Assembly: GCF_000404225.1 (NCBI RefSeq)
Contig: NC_021353.1
Span: 1,612,001-1,676,000 of the forward strand
Direction: 5' to 3'
Source of the DNA: Candidatus Methanomassiliicoccus intestinalis Issoire-Mx1
GTDB taxonomy: Archaea; Thermoplasmatota; Thermoplasmata; Methanomassiliicoccales; Methanomassiliicoccaceae
Length of the DNA stretch: 64,000 nt
Under the pieces are notes generated by a model. It was not told where the DNA came from and did not search any database. It saw nothing but the letters and a program-made list of their open reading frames with translations. A program made the translations under genes and the position numbers. Within the stretch, counting starts at the first letter, position 1. The number at the start of each line of letters is the position of its first letter. Shown in pieces: positions 1-9,344 of this stretch.

Positions 1-404
1 TCTATGTAGAGGTAGACTTCTTTTGAAGGATTGGATTCGATCTTTTCTGAATTCTGGGGGATAAAGAGGTCTTTTGAAGCCCAAAAATAGTATTCATATT
101 GAAAATGCTGTGAAACGTACGGTCCTTGATTAGTCCAATATGTTACAACCATTCTACTGTAGATTAAATCAGCTTCTGAGAATAATGCCTCATATAAAAT
201 TTGACCTTGCAGACTTTCACCATAGCCAGTATTTTCTGCAGATCCGGTTGCTTCCATAGAGATGGAAAATGGAGTAAGGGGCTGCAAATTTTTTTCAGAA
301 TGATGGTAAATTGAGATGAGTCCTAGAGACAACAATAAACATACGAGGATTAGTGTTAGACAAATGACCGTACGCTTTGTTGTTTTAGTGCTCCGAAACT
401 TCAT
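1..404 (-). CDS. Secreted or membrane-anchored hypothetical protein (partial, C-terminus off the window)
   Basis: An open frame runs from an ATG at 404 leftwards off the window (134 codons visible). A GAGGGGAT ribosome-binding site lies just upstream of the ATG, which fixes the start. The N-terminus is basic (MKFRSTKTTKR), followed by a hydrophobic stretch at about residues 12-32, so it is either a signal peptide or a single membrane anchor. The rest is polar and rich in aromatic residues (Tyr, Phe, Trp), with no motif I recognise. It is divergent from the secreted protein starting at 591, sharing an AT-rich promoter region. Function unknown; the frame and start are solid, but the C-terminal part cannot be seen. 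Confidence 0.7.
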   Translation of the reverse strand, partial: MKFRSTKTTKRTVICLTLILVCLLLSLGLISIYHHSEKNLQPLTPFSISMEATGSAENTGYGESLQGQILYEALFSEADLIYSRMVVTYWTNQGPYVSQHFQYEYYFWASKDLFIPQNSEKIESNPSKEVYLYI

Positions 405-590
405 AAAATCCCCTCATAGATATACGATTATGAGTTAATATATTTTTCAATAAAAATACACCAAGTTTTAATGTTAAATAATAATCATAATATAATTTAT
501 TCATATTTTAATAATTGGTAAATTATTAATACTATTAAACATATATTAATACGCTTCTAAAGAGAAGCTAAAGTATGATGGAGGTAAAAG

Positions 591-1763
591 ATGAACAAAA
601 TTGGAACGTTTATAATCACGGTGCTAATCGTTGCATCTTTCTCCATAGCTCCTGCAGCATACATGCTAAACGATAAAGCAGATAGTATGGATGGCAATGT
701 GATATTGGGTGATTATTCGATTACCCAAGAAAAAGCTGATGAAATAAGCAAGCGTGTTGTGACAGCATCATCAATAGAAAATTTTGAATCGATTAAGGCA
801 GACAGCATAGTATTGATAGATTCGAGCCTCATTGATTCGTCAAATACTCTTGAGTATCGCCAGGCCCTGGCAAACTGCGTTTTAGAAGGCACACCCGTTG
901 TCTCGTTAGATGATCCGTCTGTATTTATGGAAGATGGATTTGATATCCCGACAGCATTTGCACTAGGCGCAGCTGCATGTGGAATATATTATGATGAAGT
1001 AAACGATGTGACTACATGCTACAGTATAAAAACAAATAATATGACTGAAGCAGAAAATAGACTATATGCCTGGGCAGATGATATGTTAGTTCAAAGTACT
1101 GAATTAAAAGAAGGCGTAGCATTATCTGCCACAAATGGAGCAGAACCTGAGTGGGGATCAGAAATCAGATCTCATACAGATATAGATTGTGGCAGCTATG
1201 GATGGGCATATGTTAGAACAAATTACTTTGAACAGATTACCAATAGTGATACATACAGGTATTATAAAGCAGGCTATATATTCCAAGGTGTTCCAAACTC
1301 TGATTCCAGAATTGCAGACATAAATATTAGATCGGATGTAGATAACCTAAGGAATACGCAACAACTGTTAATATATGGACCAACCAGTACATCTGGTACA
1401 TCACAAGTATCTGTTAACTTGAATTGGAGTGTCAGCCAAAGTGGTCTAGAAGTTGGAATGTCAACTACATGGACATATAGTGTTCCAGATCTAGCAGTAC
1501 ATGACTATTCATCATTTGGGGATGATTTATTTAGTACAAGTCATGATATAAATGAAGGGGAAAATATTGGAAATACTACCACCATGATACAACCAGGTTT
1601 AATATCATCTTCATCAAAATCTAGCAACAATGGTGGATACATTGTAGATGACTACTACAGTATAAATTACTGTAAATATAAAGCTGGATTCTGGCCTTGG
1701 TCACCATGGTACTGTCAGGATTATCAGTTGTATGATGCTACACTTCGTGTAAATATTCCTTAA
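591..1763 (+). CDS. Secreted hypothetical protein, 390 aa
   Basis: The start ATG is preceded by GGAGGTAAAAG, a strong ribosome-binding site. Residues 1-24 form a signal peptide (MNKIGTFIITVLIVASFSIA followed by PAAY). The mature part is acidic and rich in Ser, Thr and Tyr, and contains only scattered cysteines. There is no C-terminal membrane segment, so the protein is probably released or held by other surface proteins. I recognise no domain. It stands alone between the divergent partial gene at 1-404 and tRNA-Leu. The AT-rich upstream sequence contains several possible TATA boxes. It could belong to a lineage-specific family of exported proteins; function not inferred. Confidence 0.75.
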   Translation: MNKIGTFIITVLIVASFSIAPAAYMLNDKADSMDGNVILGDYSITQEKADEISKRVVTASSIENFESIKADSIVLIDSSLIDSSNTLEYRQALANCVLEGTPVVSLDDPSVFMEDGFDIPTAFALGAAACGIYYDEVNDVTTCYSIKTNNMTEAENRLYAWADDMLVQSTELKEGVALSATNGAEPEWGSEIRSHTDIDCGSYGWAYVRTNYFEQITNSDTYRYYKAGYIFQGVPNSDSRIADINIRSDVDNLRNTQQLLIYGPTSTSGTSQVSVNLNWSVSQSGLEVGMSTTWTYSVPDLAVHDYSSFGDDLFSTSHDINEGENIGNTTTMIQPGLISSSSKSSNNGGYIVDDYYSINYCKYKAGFWPWSPWYCQDYQLYDATLRVNIP

Positions 1764-1894
1764 ACAAACCTGAGAAGTGAGTTTGCAGATGTGCATCTGC
1801 AAACTTTTCTATTTTAATATGAAGAATAGATCGTGAACTCTTAATCGTAAGATCTTTGTATAAATTATAAAGAGTGAGCAATAAGAATAAAAAC

Positions 1895-1981
1895 TGGTGC
1901 AAGGGAAGGGATTTGAACCCCTGAACCACTAAGGATAAGACCCTGAATCTTACGCCGTTGGCCAAGCTTGGCTACCCTTGC
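1895..1981 (-). tRNA. tRNA-Leu (anticodon CAG)
   Basis: The minus strand folds as a class II tRNA. The 7-bp acceptor stem is GCAAGGG/CCCTTGC, the anticodon stem is TAAGA/TCTTA around a loop with CAG, there is a long variable arm as expected for leucine, and the T arm holds GGTTCAAATC. The discriminator A is at 1898 and an encoded CCA at 1897-1895. It reads CUG codons. No integrase or attachment repeat is visible beside it. Confidence 0.95.
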
Positions 1982-2075
1982 TTATCTTTCACCAAATAAC
2001 CAACCAGAATATAAAGCTTCCTTAGTGCAGAAAAGACTGTGAGACCGATAAAAACATGATCCAGAAAAAGTAAAA

Positions 2076-2091
2076 GACTGCAGAAGCAGTC
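2076..2091 (-). terminator. Stem-loop terminator after the surface-protein cluster
   Basis: A GACTGC/GCAGTC stem with a four-base loop is followed, on the minus strand, by a T-rich run. It lies 10 bases past the stop of the gene ending at 2101. The same stem sequence occurs behind the neighbouring paralog at 3348-3363. Confidence 0.55.
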
Positions 2092-2100
2092 GTGTTATGT

Positions 2101-3312
2101 TTATTTCCGCAGGAAGAGGTATGCGAGTGCCACGATTATGAGAACTACTACAACTGCAATGATGATACAGTATACAGTATTGCCATTGCTGTCATCTCCG
2201 CTGGTAGAGGGCTCAGTACCTGTTTCTTTGAATGTTACAGAAATTGACTGATCTGCATCAACATTTAAAAAATTATAGGTATTGCCGGTAAGCTTGACTT
2301 CATTCCCATTTACAATTACAGTATCAATTTCATAACCTTCATTAACAGAAATTGTAAATGCCTGATTCTGTCCGTCACTTACTTTTACAGATCCAGCAGG
2401 GTTGATTGAACCACCTTTTCCCGCTGTTGCTGTAACCGTATGCTCTCCGGGAGCCGGCGTATCTCCCCCATTGCTTGCAAAGGTTACAGATATTGCATGA
2501 TTTTTAGTGACTTTTGAAAAAGTATACTGGTTATTGGTTATCTGTATACTTTTACCATCAACCGATACGGTATTTATTCTGTAACCGCTGCTTGGTGAGA
2601 TCATAAAGGTCTGATCTGCTCCGTTATTTACAGAGATTTCTCCAGAAGGAGTGATCGTTCCTCCAGATCCAGCGGTTGCTGTAATTGTGTAAGTGGTAGA
2701 CTCTCTGACTTTCTTAAATGTCACGGAAATTGTATGATTTGAAGTAACATTTTCAAATGTATAAGAGTTCCCTGAAATATACGCAGTTTTTCCATCCACT
2801 AACAAGGTATCTACTTCATATCCATTGTTTGGTGTAAACTTGAAAGTCTTAGAACTTCCAGAAGATACAGATACACTGCCCTGCGGTGAGATATAGCCGC
2901 CTGTTCCTGCTGATGCAGTAATCGCGTAGTGCTCTTCACCGCTGCCGTCTTCCTGTTTAAATTTTACGTTGACTGAATGACTACTTTGAACATTTGAAAT
3001 AACATACAGGGCGGATTTGCCATCCGGTGATACACTTGATGGGTTGAATGATTCTCCGTCTAACTTTACAATTTCTATTACATATCCTTCATTAGGAGAT
3101 ACAATAATTAATGCATCTTTTCCTTCTGATACGGTTGTTTGATATTTGACCAAACCTCCCTCATTGTAGGTAACATTTATTCCATATTCTGCGTTTCCAA
3201 GAAACATCCTTGAATCTGATGATTCGGAAGATGTTATGGGCGATGCTAATGCTGACAGAATCATTACAGCAGCTATCGCGAATATCAGTGCCTGCATCTT
3301 TGCAGTTTTCAT
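2101..3312 (-). CDS. Surface protein with InlB-type repeats and a C-terminal membrane anchor, 403 aa
   Basis: Residues 1-28 are a signal peptide. Four or more repeats of about 75 residues follow, each with the pattern TATAGxGGxIxPxG...V..G....F...P..GY.I..V.VDG......NxYTFxNVTxNHxISVTF. This matches the divergent InlB B-repeat family (Flg_new_2-like) found in secreted and surface proteins. Residues about 378-400 are a hydrophobic helix followed by Arg-Lys, a stop-transfer anchor. The protein is therefore displayed on the cell surface with the repeats outside. The start has an upstream GAGGGATC. It is the last gene of a three-gene minus-strand cluster and a paralog of its upstream neighbour; both end with the same terminator stem. 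A role in adhesion is likely from the family, not shown. Confidence 0.85.
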   Translation of the reverse strand: MKTAKMQALIFAIAAVMILSALASPITSSESSDSRMFLGNAEYGINVTYNEGGLVKYQTTVSEGKDALIIVSPNEGYVIEIVKLDGESFNPSSVSPDGKSALYVISNVQSSHSVNVKFKQEDGSGEEHYAITASAGTGGYISPQGSVSVSSGSSKTFKFTPNNGYEVDTLLVDGKTAYISGNSYTFENVTSNHTISVTFKKVRESTTYTITATAGSGGTITPSGEISVNNGADQTFMISPSSGYRINTVSVDGKSIQITNNQYTFSKVTKNHAISVTFASNGGDTPAPGEHTVTATAGKGGSINPAGSVKVSDGQNQAFTISVNEGYEIDTVIVNGNEVKLTGNTYNFLNVDADQSISVTFKETGTEPSTSGDDSNGNTVYCIIIAVVVVLIIVALAYLFLRK

Positions 3313-3347
3313 TGTGATCCCTCATTTAACTACTAAAAAAAAGTAAA

Positions 3348-3363
3348 GACTGCTCACGCAGTC
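3348..3363. terminator. Stem-loop terminator between two surface-protein genes
   Basis: A GACTGC/GCAGTC stem with a TCAC loop has T-rich sequence on both sides, so it could work in either direction. It is located 15 bases after the stop of the gene ending at 3378. Its arms equal those of the terminator at 2076-2091, which suggests that the two genes and their terminators arose by one duplication. Confidence 0.5.
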
Positions 3364-3377
3364 CTATTTTTTAGCGT

Positions 3378-5297
3378 TTATTTCTTCATGACGAAGTATA
3401 CAATAGCAACGATAATCAAAATAATGACTATAGCTGCGATAATGTAGTACATCGTGCTATCTTTACCACTGTCTCCTGAAGGAGTTGGTGTTTCTCCAGT
3501 TTCTACGAATGTAACTTTAATTGAATGGTTCTCAGTTACATTGGAGAATGTGTATTTTCCATCTGTCAGAGATACTTCATTATTGTCAACTAAGACTTTA
3601 TCGACTTTATATCCTGAATCAGAAGTTATTGTGAACGTCTGGTTTCCTCCAGTTATTACTTCCACGTTTTCAGATGGAGAGATAGATCCACCTTTACCAG
3701 CTTCTACTTCAATGATCAGTTTTTGAGGAATATCTCCAGTTTCTACGAATGTAACTTTAATTGAATGGTTCTCAGTTACATTGGAGAATGTGTATTTTCC
3801 ATCTGTCAGAGATACTTCATTATTGTCAACTAAGACTTTATCGACTTTATATCCTGAATCAGAAGTTATTGTGAAAGTTTTGGAACCTCCGGATTTCACA
3901 GATTCGCTGCCAGAAGGGTTGATGCTTCCTCCAGATCCTGCTGTAGCAGTAATTGTGTAGTTTGTGGTTACACCACCGCCACCACTGCCTCCGCCAGTAT
4001 CTGACTTCTTAAATGTAACTTTAATTGAATGGTTCTCAGTTACATTGGAGAATGTGTATTTTCCATCTGTCAGAGATACTTCATTATTGTCAACTAAGAC
4101 TTTATCGACTTTATATCCTGAATCAGAAGTTATTGTGAACGTCTGGTTTCCTCCAGTTATTACTTCCACGTTTTCAGATGGAGAGATAGATCCACCTTTA
4201 CCAGCTTCTACTTCAATGATCAGTTTTTGAGGAATATCTCCAGTTTCTACGAATGTAACTTTAATTGAATGGTTCTCAGTTACATTCTCGATTGAATATG
4301 TGTTTTCTGTTACTTCAACTGGTGATCCATCGACTAAGACTTGATCTATTTCAAATCCTGCATTAGGAGTGAATGTAAAAGTCTGAGACGATCCTTCTGC
4401 TAATGTCACTGTTCCAGATGGAGTTATTGATCCATTTTCTCCTGCTGTAGCACTGATCGTATACATTACTGCAGAAATTGTTGCTTTTCCATCTGCAACT
4501 ACTTCACCGTTTGAAACAAGTTTCATAACGTATTCACCTGCAATGCAGGAAATTGAGTCTCCATTAGCATTTGGCTGATTGAATGTGAAGTACCAGATAC
4601 GCTGTCCATTCTCATTTTTCAGAGTTTCAGAGTAGATTAGCGTATCATTGAAGTATAACTCTCCAATAACATCGTTGGTGAATGTTCCTATTTGATTATA
4701 AATAATGAACATTGTTTTGTCTGCAACATCTGTTCTGCTTTCTTCCAATACAGCATTGATTGCTGCTTTAGCGTTTTCGGCTGATGCGAAATAATTTGAT
4801 GTTATCACTCCAATGTATGAAGAGCCTATTGTAAAGTTGACGGATGATAGAGTTTTATCCTTATGGTCCGGATCGTACACACAATAGATATGTTCACCCG
4901 GAGTTAATGGCCCGTTTAGTGTGATATTCAGAGTTTTATCAGCCTTCACAATACTTACAGCATTAGCCGCCACCTTCAACAACTCAGACGTATCCAATTT
5001 TGGCATAATTGTGTTATAGGTGGTAAGAGGGAATTCATCGTCAAACTGTGCAATAAGTCCGTATTTGGTTTCACCATGATAATATGCTTGCGCATATTTC
5101 AGAGTCAAACCATCTTCATTGGTCCATGTTCCTAAGATATCAATGTCTGAAAAAGAGCCATCTTCAGATTCATTAGAAAAAAGAACAGGAGCGCTGTTGT
5201 CAGCGCCGGCATCCGTTAATGGTGTCATTACTGACATCATCATGACGAATGCCGCCAAGAAGGTAAATGCCCCTATGGTCCTTTTTGTAATTTTCAT
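3378..5297 (-). CDS. Surface protein with InlB-type repeats and a C-terminal anchor, 639 aa
   Basis: A signal peptide (residues 1-30) is followed by a non-repetitive N-terminal half, then about four InlB-type repeats from residue 275 on, a Gly-rich linker (SGGGG) near residue 435, and a C-terminal hydrophobic helix ending in MKK. Residues about 193-275 carry a module with the signature NExGxRIWYFTFN that also occurs twice in the 1345-residue neighbour. Several repeats are almost identical in both protein and DNA sequence (see the repeat entries), so copy number may change by recombination. The gene begins 10 bases after the stop of the 1345-residue gene and is probably co-transcribed with it. 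Surface adhesion or wall function is likely but unproven. Confidence 0.85.
   Translation of the reverse strand: MKITKRTIGAFTFLAAFVMMMSVMTPLTDAGADNSAPVLFSNESEDGSFSDIDILGTWTNEDGLTLKYAQAYYHGETKYGLIAQFDDEFPLTTYNTIMPKLDTSELLKVAANAVSIVKADKTLNITLNGPLTPGEHIYCVYDPDHKDKTLSSVNFTIGSSYIGVITSNYFASAENAKAAINAVLEESRTDVADKTMFIIYNQIGTFTNDVIGELYFNDTLIYSETLKNENGQRIWYFTFNQPNANGDSISCIAGEYVMKLVSNGEVVADGKATISAVMYTISATAGENGSITPSGTVTLAEGSSQTFTFTPNAGFEIDQVLVDGSPVEVTENTYSIENVTENHSIKVTFVETGDIPQKLIIEVEAGKGGSISPSENVEVITGGNQTFTITSDSGYKVDKVLVDNNEVSLTDGKYTFSNVTENHSIKVTFKKSDTGGGSGGGGVTTNYTITATAGSGGSINPSGSESVKSGGSKTFTITSDSGYKVDKVLVDNNEVSLTDGKYTFSNVTENHSIKVTFVETGDIPQKLIIEVEAGKGGSISPSENVEVITGGNQTFTITSDSGYKVDKVLVDNNEVSLTDGKYTFSNVTENHSIKVTFVETGETPTPSGDSGKDSTMYYIIAAIVIILIIVAIVYFVMKK
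3508..3782. repeat. 275-bp direct repeat, copy A
   Basis: By eye this stretch is identical to 4012-4286, an offset of 504 bases. It encodes one InlB-type repeat plus the linker to the next. Part of it (3508-3635) occurs a third time at 3748-3875. Confidence 0.85.
4012..4286. repeat. 275-bp direct repeat, copy B
   Basis: Second copy of the 275-bp unit within the same gene. The match ends where copy A continues GGAGAA and copy B continues CTCGAT. Near-perfect identity at DNA level points to recent duplication or gene conversion. Confidence 0.85.
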
Positions 5298-5306
5298 TCG
5301 ACTCCC

Positions 5307-8300
5307 TCACTGCGATGTAACCGTGTTTGACAGAGAGTATACCGTGTGGCCGCTGCTATCTATCCACTTGAAGATAGCATTTGCTGAGTCCATACCAGAG
5401 ATATCAACATCAATGATTTGTGTTGAGGATGATACAGGTATTGGAACAGCATCAGCTAGTGCACTAGCAGGCTCATCTCCAAACGGTCCAGAAGACATGA
5501 ATGAGTAAGCAACTATGAGGTCACCAGCAGGGACTAAGCATCCATTTTTAGGTTCAATATATACTTTCACTGCGTCATTTATATCGTCTACATTTACGTA
5601 GTCAACGGTGATGTTTGCCCCATACAGTTCTTCTGCAATGTGGAATTTAGCACTCAGAAGTTCTGTTTCATTTCCCTCAGGATCGACAGCAACAATACGT
5701 GCATCATAGTAACCTGCGAGTCCGTATGTATCAACGGCGGAGTTTACCTGATCATCGAATGAGAAATACCAAGCTCTTAAACCATCATCGCTATTGAGAT
5801 TATCTTCATGATATACCTCTAAAAGTTCGCCATTAACAAGCTTGTAAAGAATACCTTTCATGGTTGTATTGCTGTATCCAGACTGTTCATAAATGAAGGC
5901 CATTGTTCTGCTGATAACATCATCGACGTTTATGCCATACAAACTCATCAGGTCCTGCACTTTTTTAGCATCTATATCATAGAATGCAGCAACATTATCG
6001 ATAGATTTGTTGTCTGGTTTCGGTGTTTTCATGTCGTAAACTGCATAGAGGTTGAGAACTCCATCAACTGCATATGATTCAAGATCAGTTCTATCTATGA
6101 CTTCAAGGGCATTGAAGTGGAATAACTCATTATCAACTAAACAGGCATCATCATATAGACTTGGGCTTCCTACGGTAGACCATCTAAGGAACTCATATTG
6201 TTGCAGTTGTGCGCCTACGTTGCTGTAAGTGTATTGTAATCCATTTTTGAGCATTGCGATGTTTATTATCTGTTCAATGTGTTCCTCACGGATCTCACTG
6301 CCTTTATCATCATAGATATAATGGTAGTTAATTACAATTCCTGATTTTGATTCGAACCCTTTCTTAGACGCCCATGCATTTGCAAAGTCCAAAGCATAAC
6401 CTTCGTCATAGATCACATTAACAATATCATCAATTCCATCGCTGCTGAATGTGAATGTATATTCTGCAATTGTAACATCGTCTGCAGAGATTCTCAGATG
6501 GTAATCTCCTTCACCAAATTCAGATAACTGATTATTGAATGAGAGATACCATGCGCGGAGTCCTGCTTCATTTTTAAGATCTTCAGAGAATCTAATTATG
6601 TTATTTCCACCATCGTAGGCTAATTCTCCTTTAAGATTGGCATTCTCTTCAGCAGATGCTAGATAGTACATCATAAAAAGTGTCCTATCATCAATGTCAA
6701 CAATTGCTTTGTTTCCACTGTCTTCTCCGTTAATAGGCAATGTGAAAAGCAGATTAATAATGTCCTGAATGTTAACAGATTCACCATTGTTTGTGAAATG
6801 AGATATGAATTGAGTTAACAAGTCGGTTAGATACATAGGAATTGAATTATCCATTCCATTATCTGTAGCGTCAGGGAGTTCATAAATAACGTTTTCAATA
6901 TATTCATAAAATATATTTTCAAGAATTGGACCTGCGATATAGTTTGACCCTGAGAAGCTTGATGAATAATTCATATTGTAGCTTGGTGCTAGAGGGTGAT
7001 TACATATGACGGCATAATAATCTCCAGCGTCATTGATGCTGATACCATCTTCAAATTCAAAGTATTGTTCACAATCATTTTTATTTACAAAGAATCCATC
7101 GAATGGGATATCATAGTCGCGTTCATTCATCTTACTTGTGTCCAGTTCAACTGTAGTCCCATCAAGGAGTTCAACTGTAATTGTTGGGTAGACTTTATCA
7201 GGATGATCAAAAGACGGAACGACGTTCGATATTGTGATCATATCCGAGGTTATTGTTTTTGGTAGAATCAGCCCATAGAATATGAATTTACACATGCAGA
7301 AGTCATTTTCACATGTGCAATCATCCATACTAAATGGGAGGTCTCCGCATTCACAGGACTCTGAATTTTCACAACAATCGTGTGTATAATTAGTTATGAA
7401 ATAATAATCTGCTAGAATGTAGTTACCCGCATCTTCACCATCTAATCCCTTGAAGATGAGTTTGTGAATTCCAGCATCTGCTGATTCAAATTCTAAGAGG
7501 AATGAAACTTCATCTTCATCAAATATATCTAAACAGACTATGTTTCCAAATACATCTGTCGTTCCATCAAATATCTTGACTACGAGTGGTAAAGCATATT
7601 TGATTACTTTCTGAGATACTGTAAACTCAACTTTAAAGTCAGAATCTACAATGTTTTTACCATCATCACTGATGGCATTTGTTGATACAATATAGGTCAA
7701 CTCATATTTTCCGGCATTTGTTACCTTTAAGTTGAGGAATGCAGAAGTTTTGTCGATAGTCTCTACTTTAGCACTTATTCCATTTACATCTAGTATACTA
7801 TCAGTGAAGTAATCTTCTACATTGTATACAAATTTAGCTCCACATACATTGGTATAAGTGATCTCTTTTAGAACCTTAATGTTGTTTGCAGCTTTAAACT
7901 GAGTGACGTCAACTGGAGCATCCTGGTATTCACTGTTGTATTCAATGTCATGAACATCAATTATAACACCACGGTCTTCATACAAGTTAGAAATAACTAC
8001 ATCTTCTCCAGCTTCATTAGTCTTTATTTCTGATACGTTTGATATTGTACCAATATCTGATACAGATCCCTCGTCATCAACGGTTAGTTTGTATTCGATG
8101 ACAGCGCCATCAGTTGTTTCAAAATTACGAAGCTTTATGTTTGATTTTACGAGAACATTTCCATCCTCATCTATTTCTTCTGGAAGAATGATAAGTTTTC
8201 CCATTAAACTGCCTTCCAGAGTGATGTCTCCAGAGACAACGATTGGTGTGTCAGCACCAATTGGAGTAAGTTCGCCATTAATAATTAATGAACCAGCTTT

Positions 8301-9344
8301 GATTGCTGAGATTCCATCAACATTTGAGATAGAACTGCCATCGTATGTAATTGTACCATTAACAGTTATCCTCTCAAACTCAAATTCAGACCCTTCTGAA
8401 AGTACTGCGATAGATCCAATTGGAATAATTAATGATTTAGCATCAGTCGTAAATCCATCTAAAAATGAGTTTGCATCTCCATCAAAAGCATTACCTCCCG
8501 ATAAACCAACCTCAGGTTTGTCACCATTTGCTATGTTATTTTTAGATACGTCGAATGTTGAGTTTTCATTTAAAGATCTGAGCATAATGCTTGCGCCCCA
8601 GCTAGGAGCATCAGCAATTATGTTGTTAGAAATCGATATTTGACTTCCACCAGCGTAGCTCAATCCAACTTTATCATTTCCTGAAAAAGCCCTGCCTTCA
8701 TCTGCACCGAGTTTATTATTAGAGATACTAAGACTAAATATGCTTTCAGATGCAGTAGCACCTCTTTTACCATCGCGAGCGCCTTCAAAGGATAATATTG
8801 CGTTGGTAGTGTTACTATTATTGATTTCGTTTGAAACTATGGATATATCTCCTGCCTGAATATCAAGATAAGATATTGCAATTGCAGTTTCCGAGTTAAT
8901 TGTACAGTATCGGATTTCTGTAGCTGTAGAGTCATTGACAGTTACGTTATTGTCACAGATGGATACTTTTCCATTAATTTTGATAAAGTTTAAGGTTGCT
9001 CCTGCTTCCAGAGTAACGTCTCCAGTGATTGTTTTTGCACCATCTGGGGCACCTACAAGATCAGTCAGATCCTTAGGGATATCTATACCATACAGTGACG
9101 TTCCAGATGGGATTGTTAAAGACCCAGTGAAGTCATCGTTAAGCAAAAGCTTGCTATTTTCAGCTGCGTTATCAATATCATCTTGAGATGAAACTGATAC
9201 ATAGTCAGGAGCCTCATCGCTCAGCACAACAGTGTTTGAATCGCCATTGTCATCGCTCATAAGCAAAGGCGATGCAAATGCAGCGATCGCTATGAACACT
9301 GCTAATGCCATAATTATCGATTTATTTTTCGACTTGTCGTTCAT
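5307..9344 (-). CDS. Giant secreted surface protein, 1345 aa (parallel-repeat N-terminus, YDG/MBG-like centre)
   Basis: A basic start and a hydrophobic stretch (residues 10-30) form a signal peptide. Residues about 60-420 look like a parallel beta-helix or pectate-lyase-like region with recurring short strands (SISNNIIAD, ISNNKLG, ITGDVTLEAGATL). Residues about 578-640 match the YDG/MBG-type surface domain (KIFDGTTD ... AGNYIL). This is interrupted by a segment with eight cysteines at about 653-685. Two copies of a module with the signature GLRAWYxSF lie at about 884-965 and 1143-1230. No C-terminal membrane helix is visible, so retention at the cell may depend on partners. GGAAGGCAGAG lies upstream of the ATG. 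It is the first large gene of the minus-strand cluster, behind an unusually long leader. Likely a cell-surface adhesin or sheath component. Confidence 0.8.
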   Translation of the reverse strand: MNDKSKNKSIIMALAVFIAIAAFASPLLMSDDNGDSNTVVLSDEAPDYVSVSSQDDIDNAAENSKLLLNDDFTGSLTIPSGTSLYGIDIPKDLTDLVGAPDGAKTITGDVTLEAGATLNFIKINGKVSICDNNVTVNDSTATEIRYCTINSETAIAISYLDIQAGDISIVSNEINNSNTTNAILSFEGARDGKRGATASESIFSLSISNNKLGADEGRAFSGNDKVGLSYAGGSQISISNNIIADAPSWGASIMLRSLNENSTFDVSKNNIANGDKPEVGLSGGNAFDGDANSFLDGFTTDAKSLIIPIGSIAVLSEGSEFEFERITVNGTITYDGSSISNVDGISAIKAGSLIINGELTPIGADTPIVVSGDITLEGSLMGKLIILPEEIDEDGNVLVKSNIKLRNFETTDGAVIEYKLTVDDEGSVSDIGTISNVSEIKTNEAGEDVVISNLYEDRGVIIDVHDIEYNSEYQDAPVDVTQFKAANNIKVLKEITYTNVCGAKFVYNVEDYFTDSILDVNGISAKVETIDKTSAFLNLKVTNAGKYELTYIVSTNAISDDGKNIVDSDFKVEFTVSQKVIKYALPLVVKIFDGTTDVFGNIVCLDIFDEDEVSFLLEFESADAGIHKLIFKGLDGEDAGNYILADYYFITNYTHDCCENSESCECGDLPFSMDDCTCENDFCMCKFIFYGLILPKTITSDMITISNVVPSFDHPDKVYPTITVELLDGTTVELDTSKMNERDYDIPFDGFFVNKNDCEQYFEFEDGISINDAGDYYAVICNHPLAPSYNMNYSSSFSGSNYIAGPILENIFYEYIENVIYELPDATDNGMDNSIPMYLTDLLTQFISHFTNNGESVNIQDIINLLFTLPINGEDSGNKAIVDIDDRTLFMMYYLASAEENANLKGELAYDGGNNIIRFSEDLKNEAGLRAWYLSFNNQLSEFGEGDYHLRISADDVTIAEYTFTFSSDGIDDIVNVIYDEGYALDFANAWASKKGFESKSGIVINYHYIYDDKGSEIREEHIEQIINIAMLKNGLQYTYSNVGAQLQQYEFLRWSTVGSPSLYDDACLVDNELFHFNALEVIDRTDLESYAVDGVLNLYAVYDMKTPKPDNKSIDNVAAFYDIDAKKVQDLMSLYGINVDDVISRTMAFIYEQSGYSNTTMKGILYKLVNGELLEVYHEDNLNSDDGLRAWYFSFDDQVNSAVDTYGLAGYYDARIVAVDPEGNETELLSAKFHIAEELYGANITVDYVNVDDINDAVKVYIEPKNGCLVPAGDLIVAYSFMSSGPFGDEPASALADAVPIPVSSSTQIIDVDISGMDSANAIFKWIDSSGHTVYSLSNTVTSQ

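Noticed and set aside
1738..1965. Minus-strand frame of 75 codons
   Set aside because: It runs through tRNA-Leu and the end of the secreted-protein gene; composition is not protein-like.
3454..4230. Two similar plus-strand frames opposite the 639-residue gene
   Set aside because: They are antisense shadows; their identity to each other is explained by the DNA repeat in the real gene.
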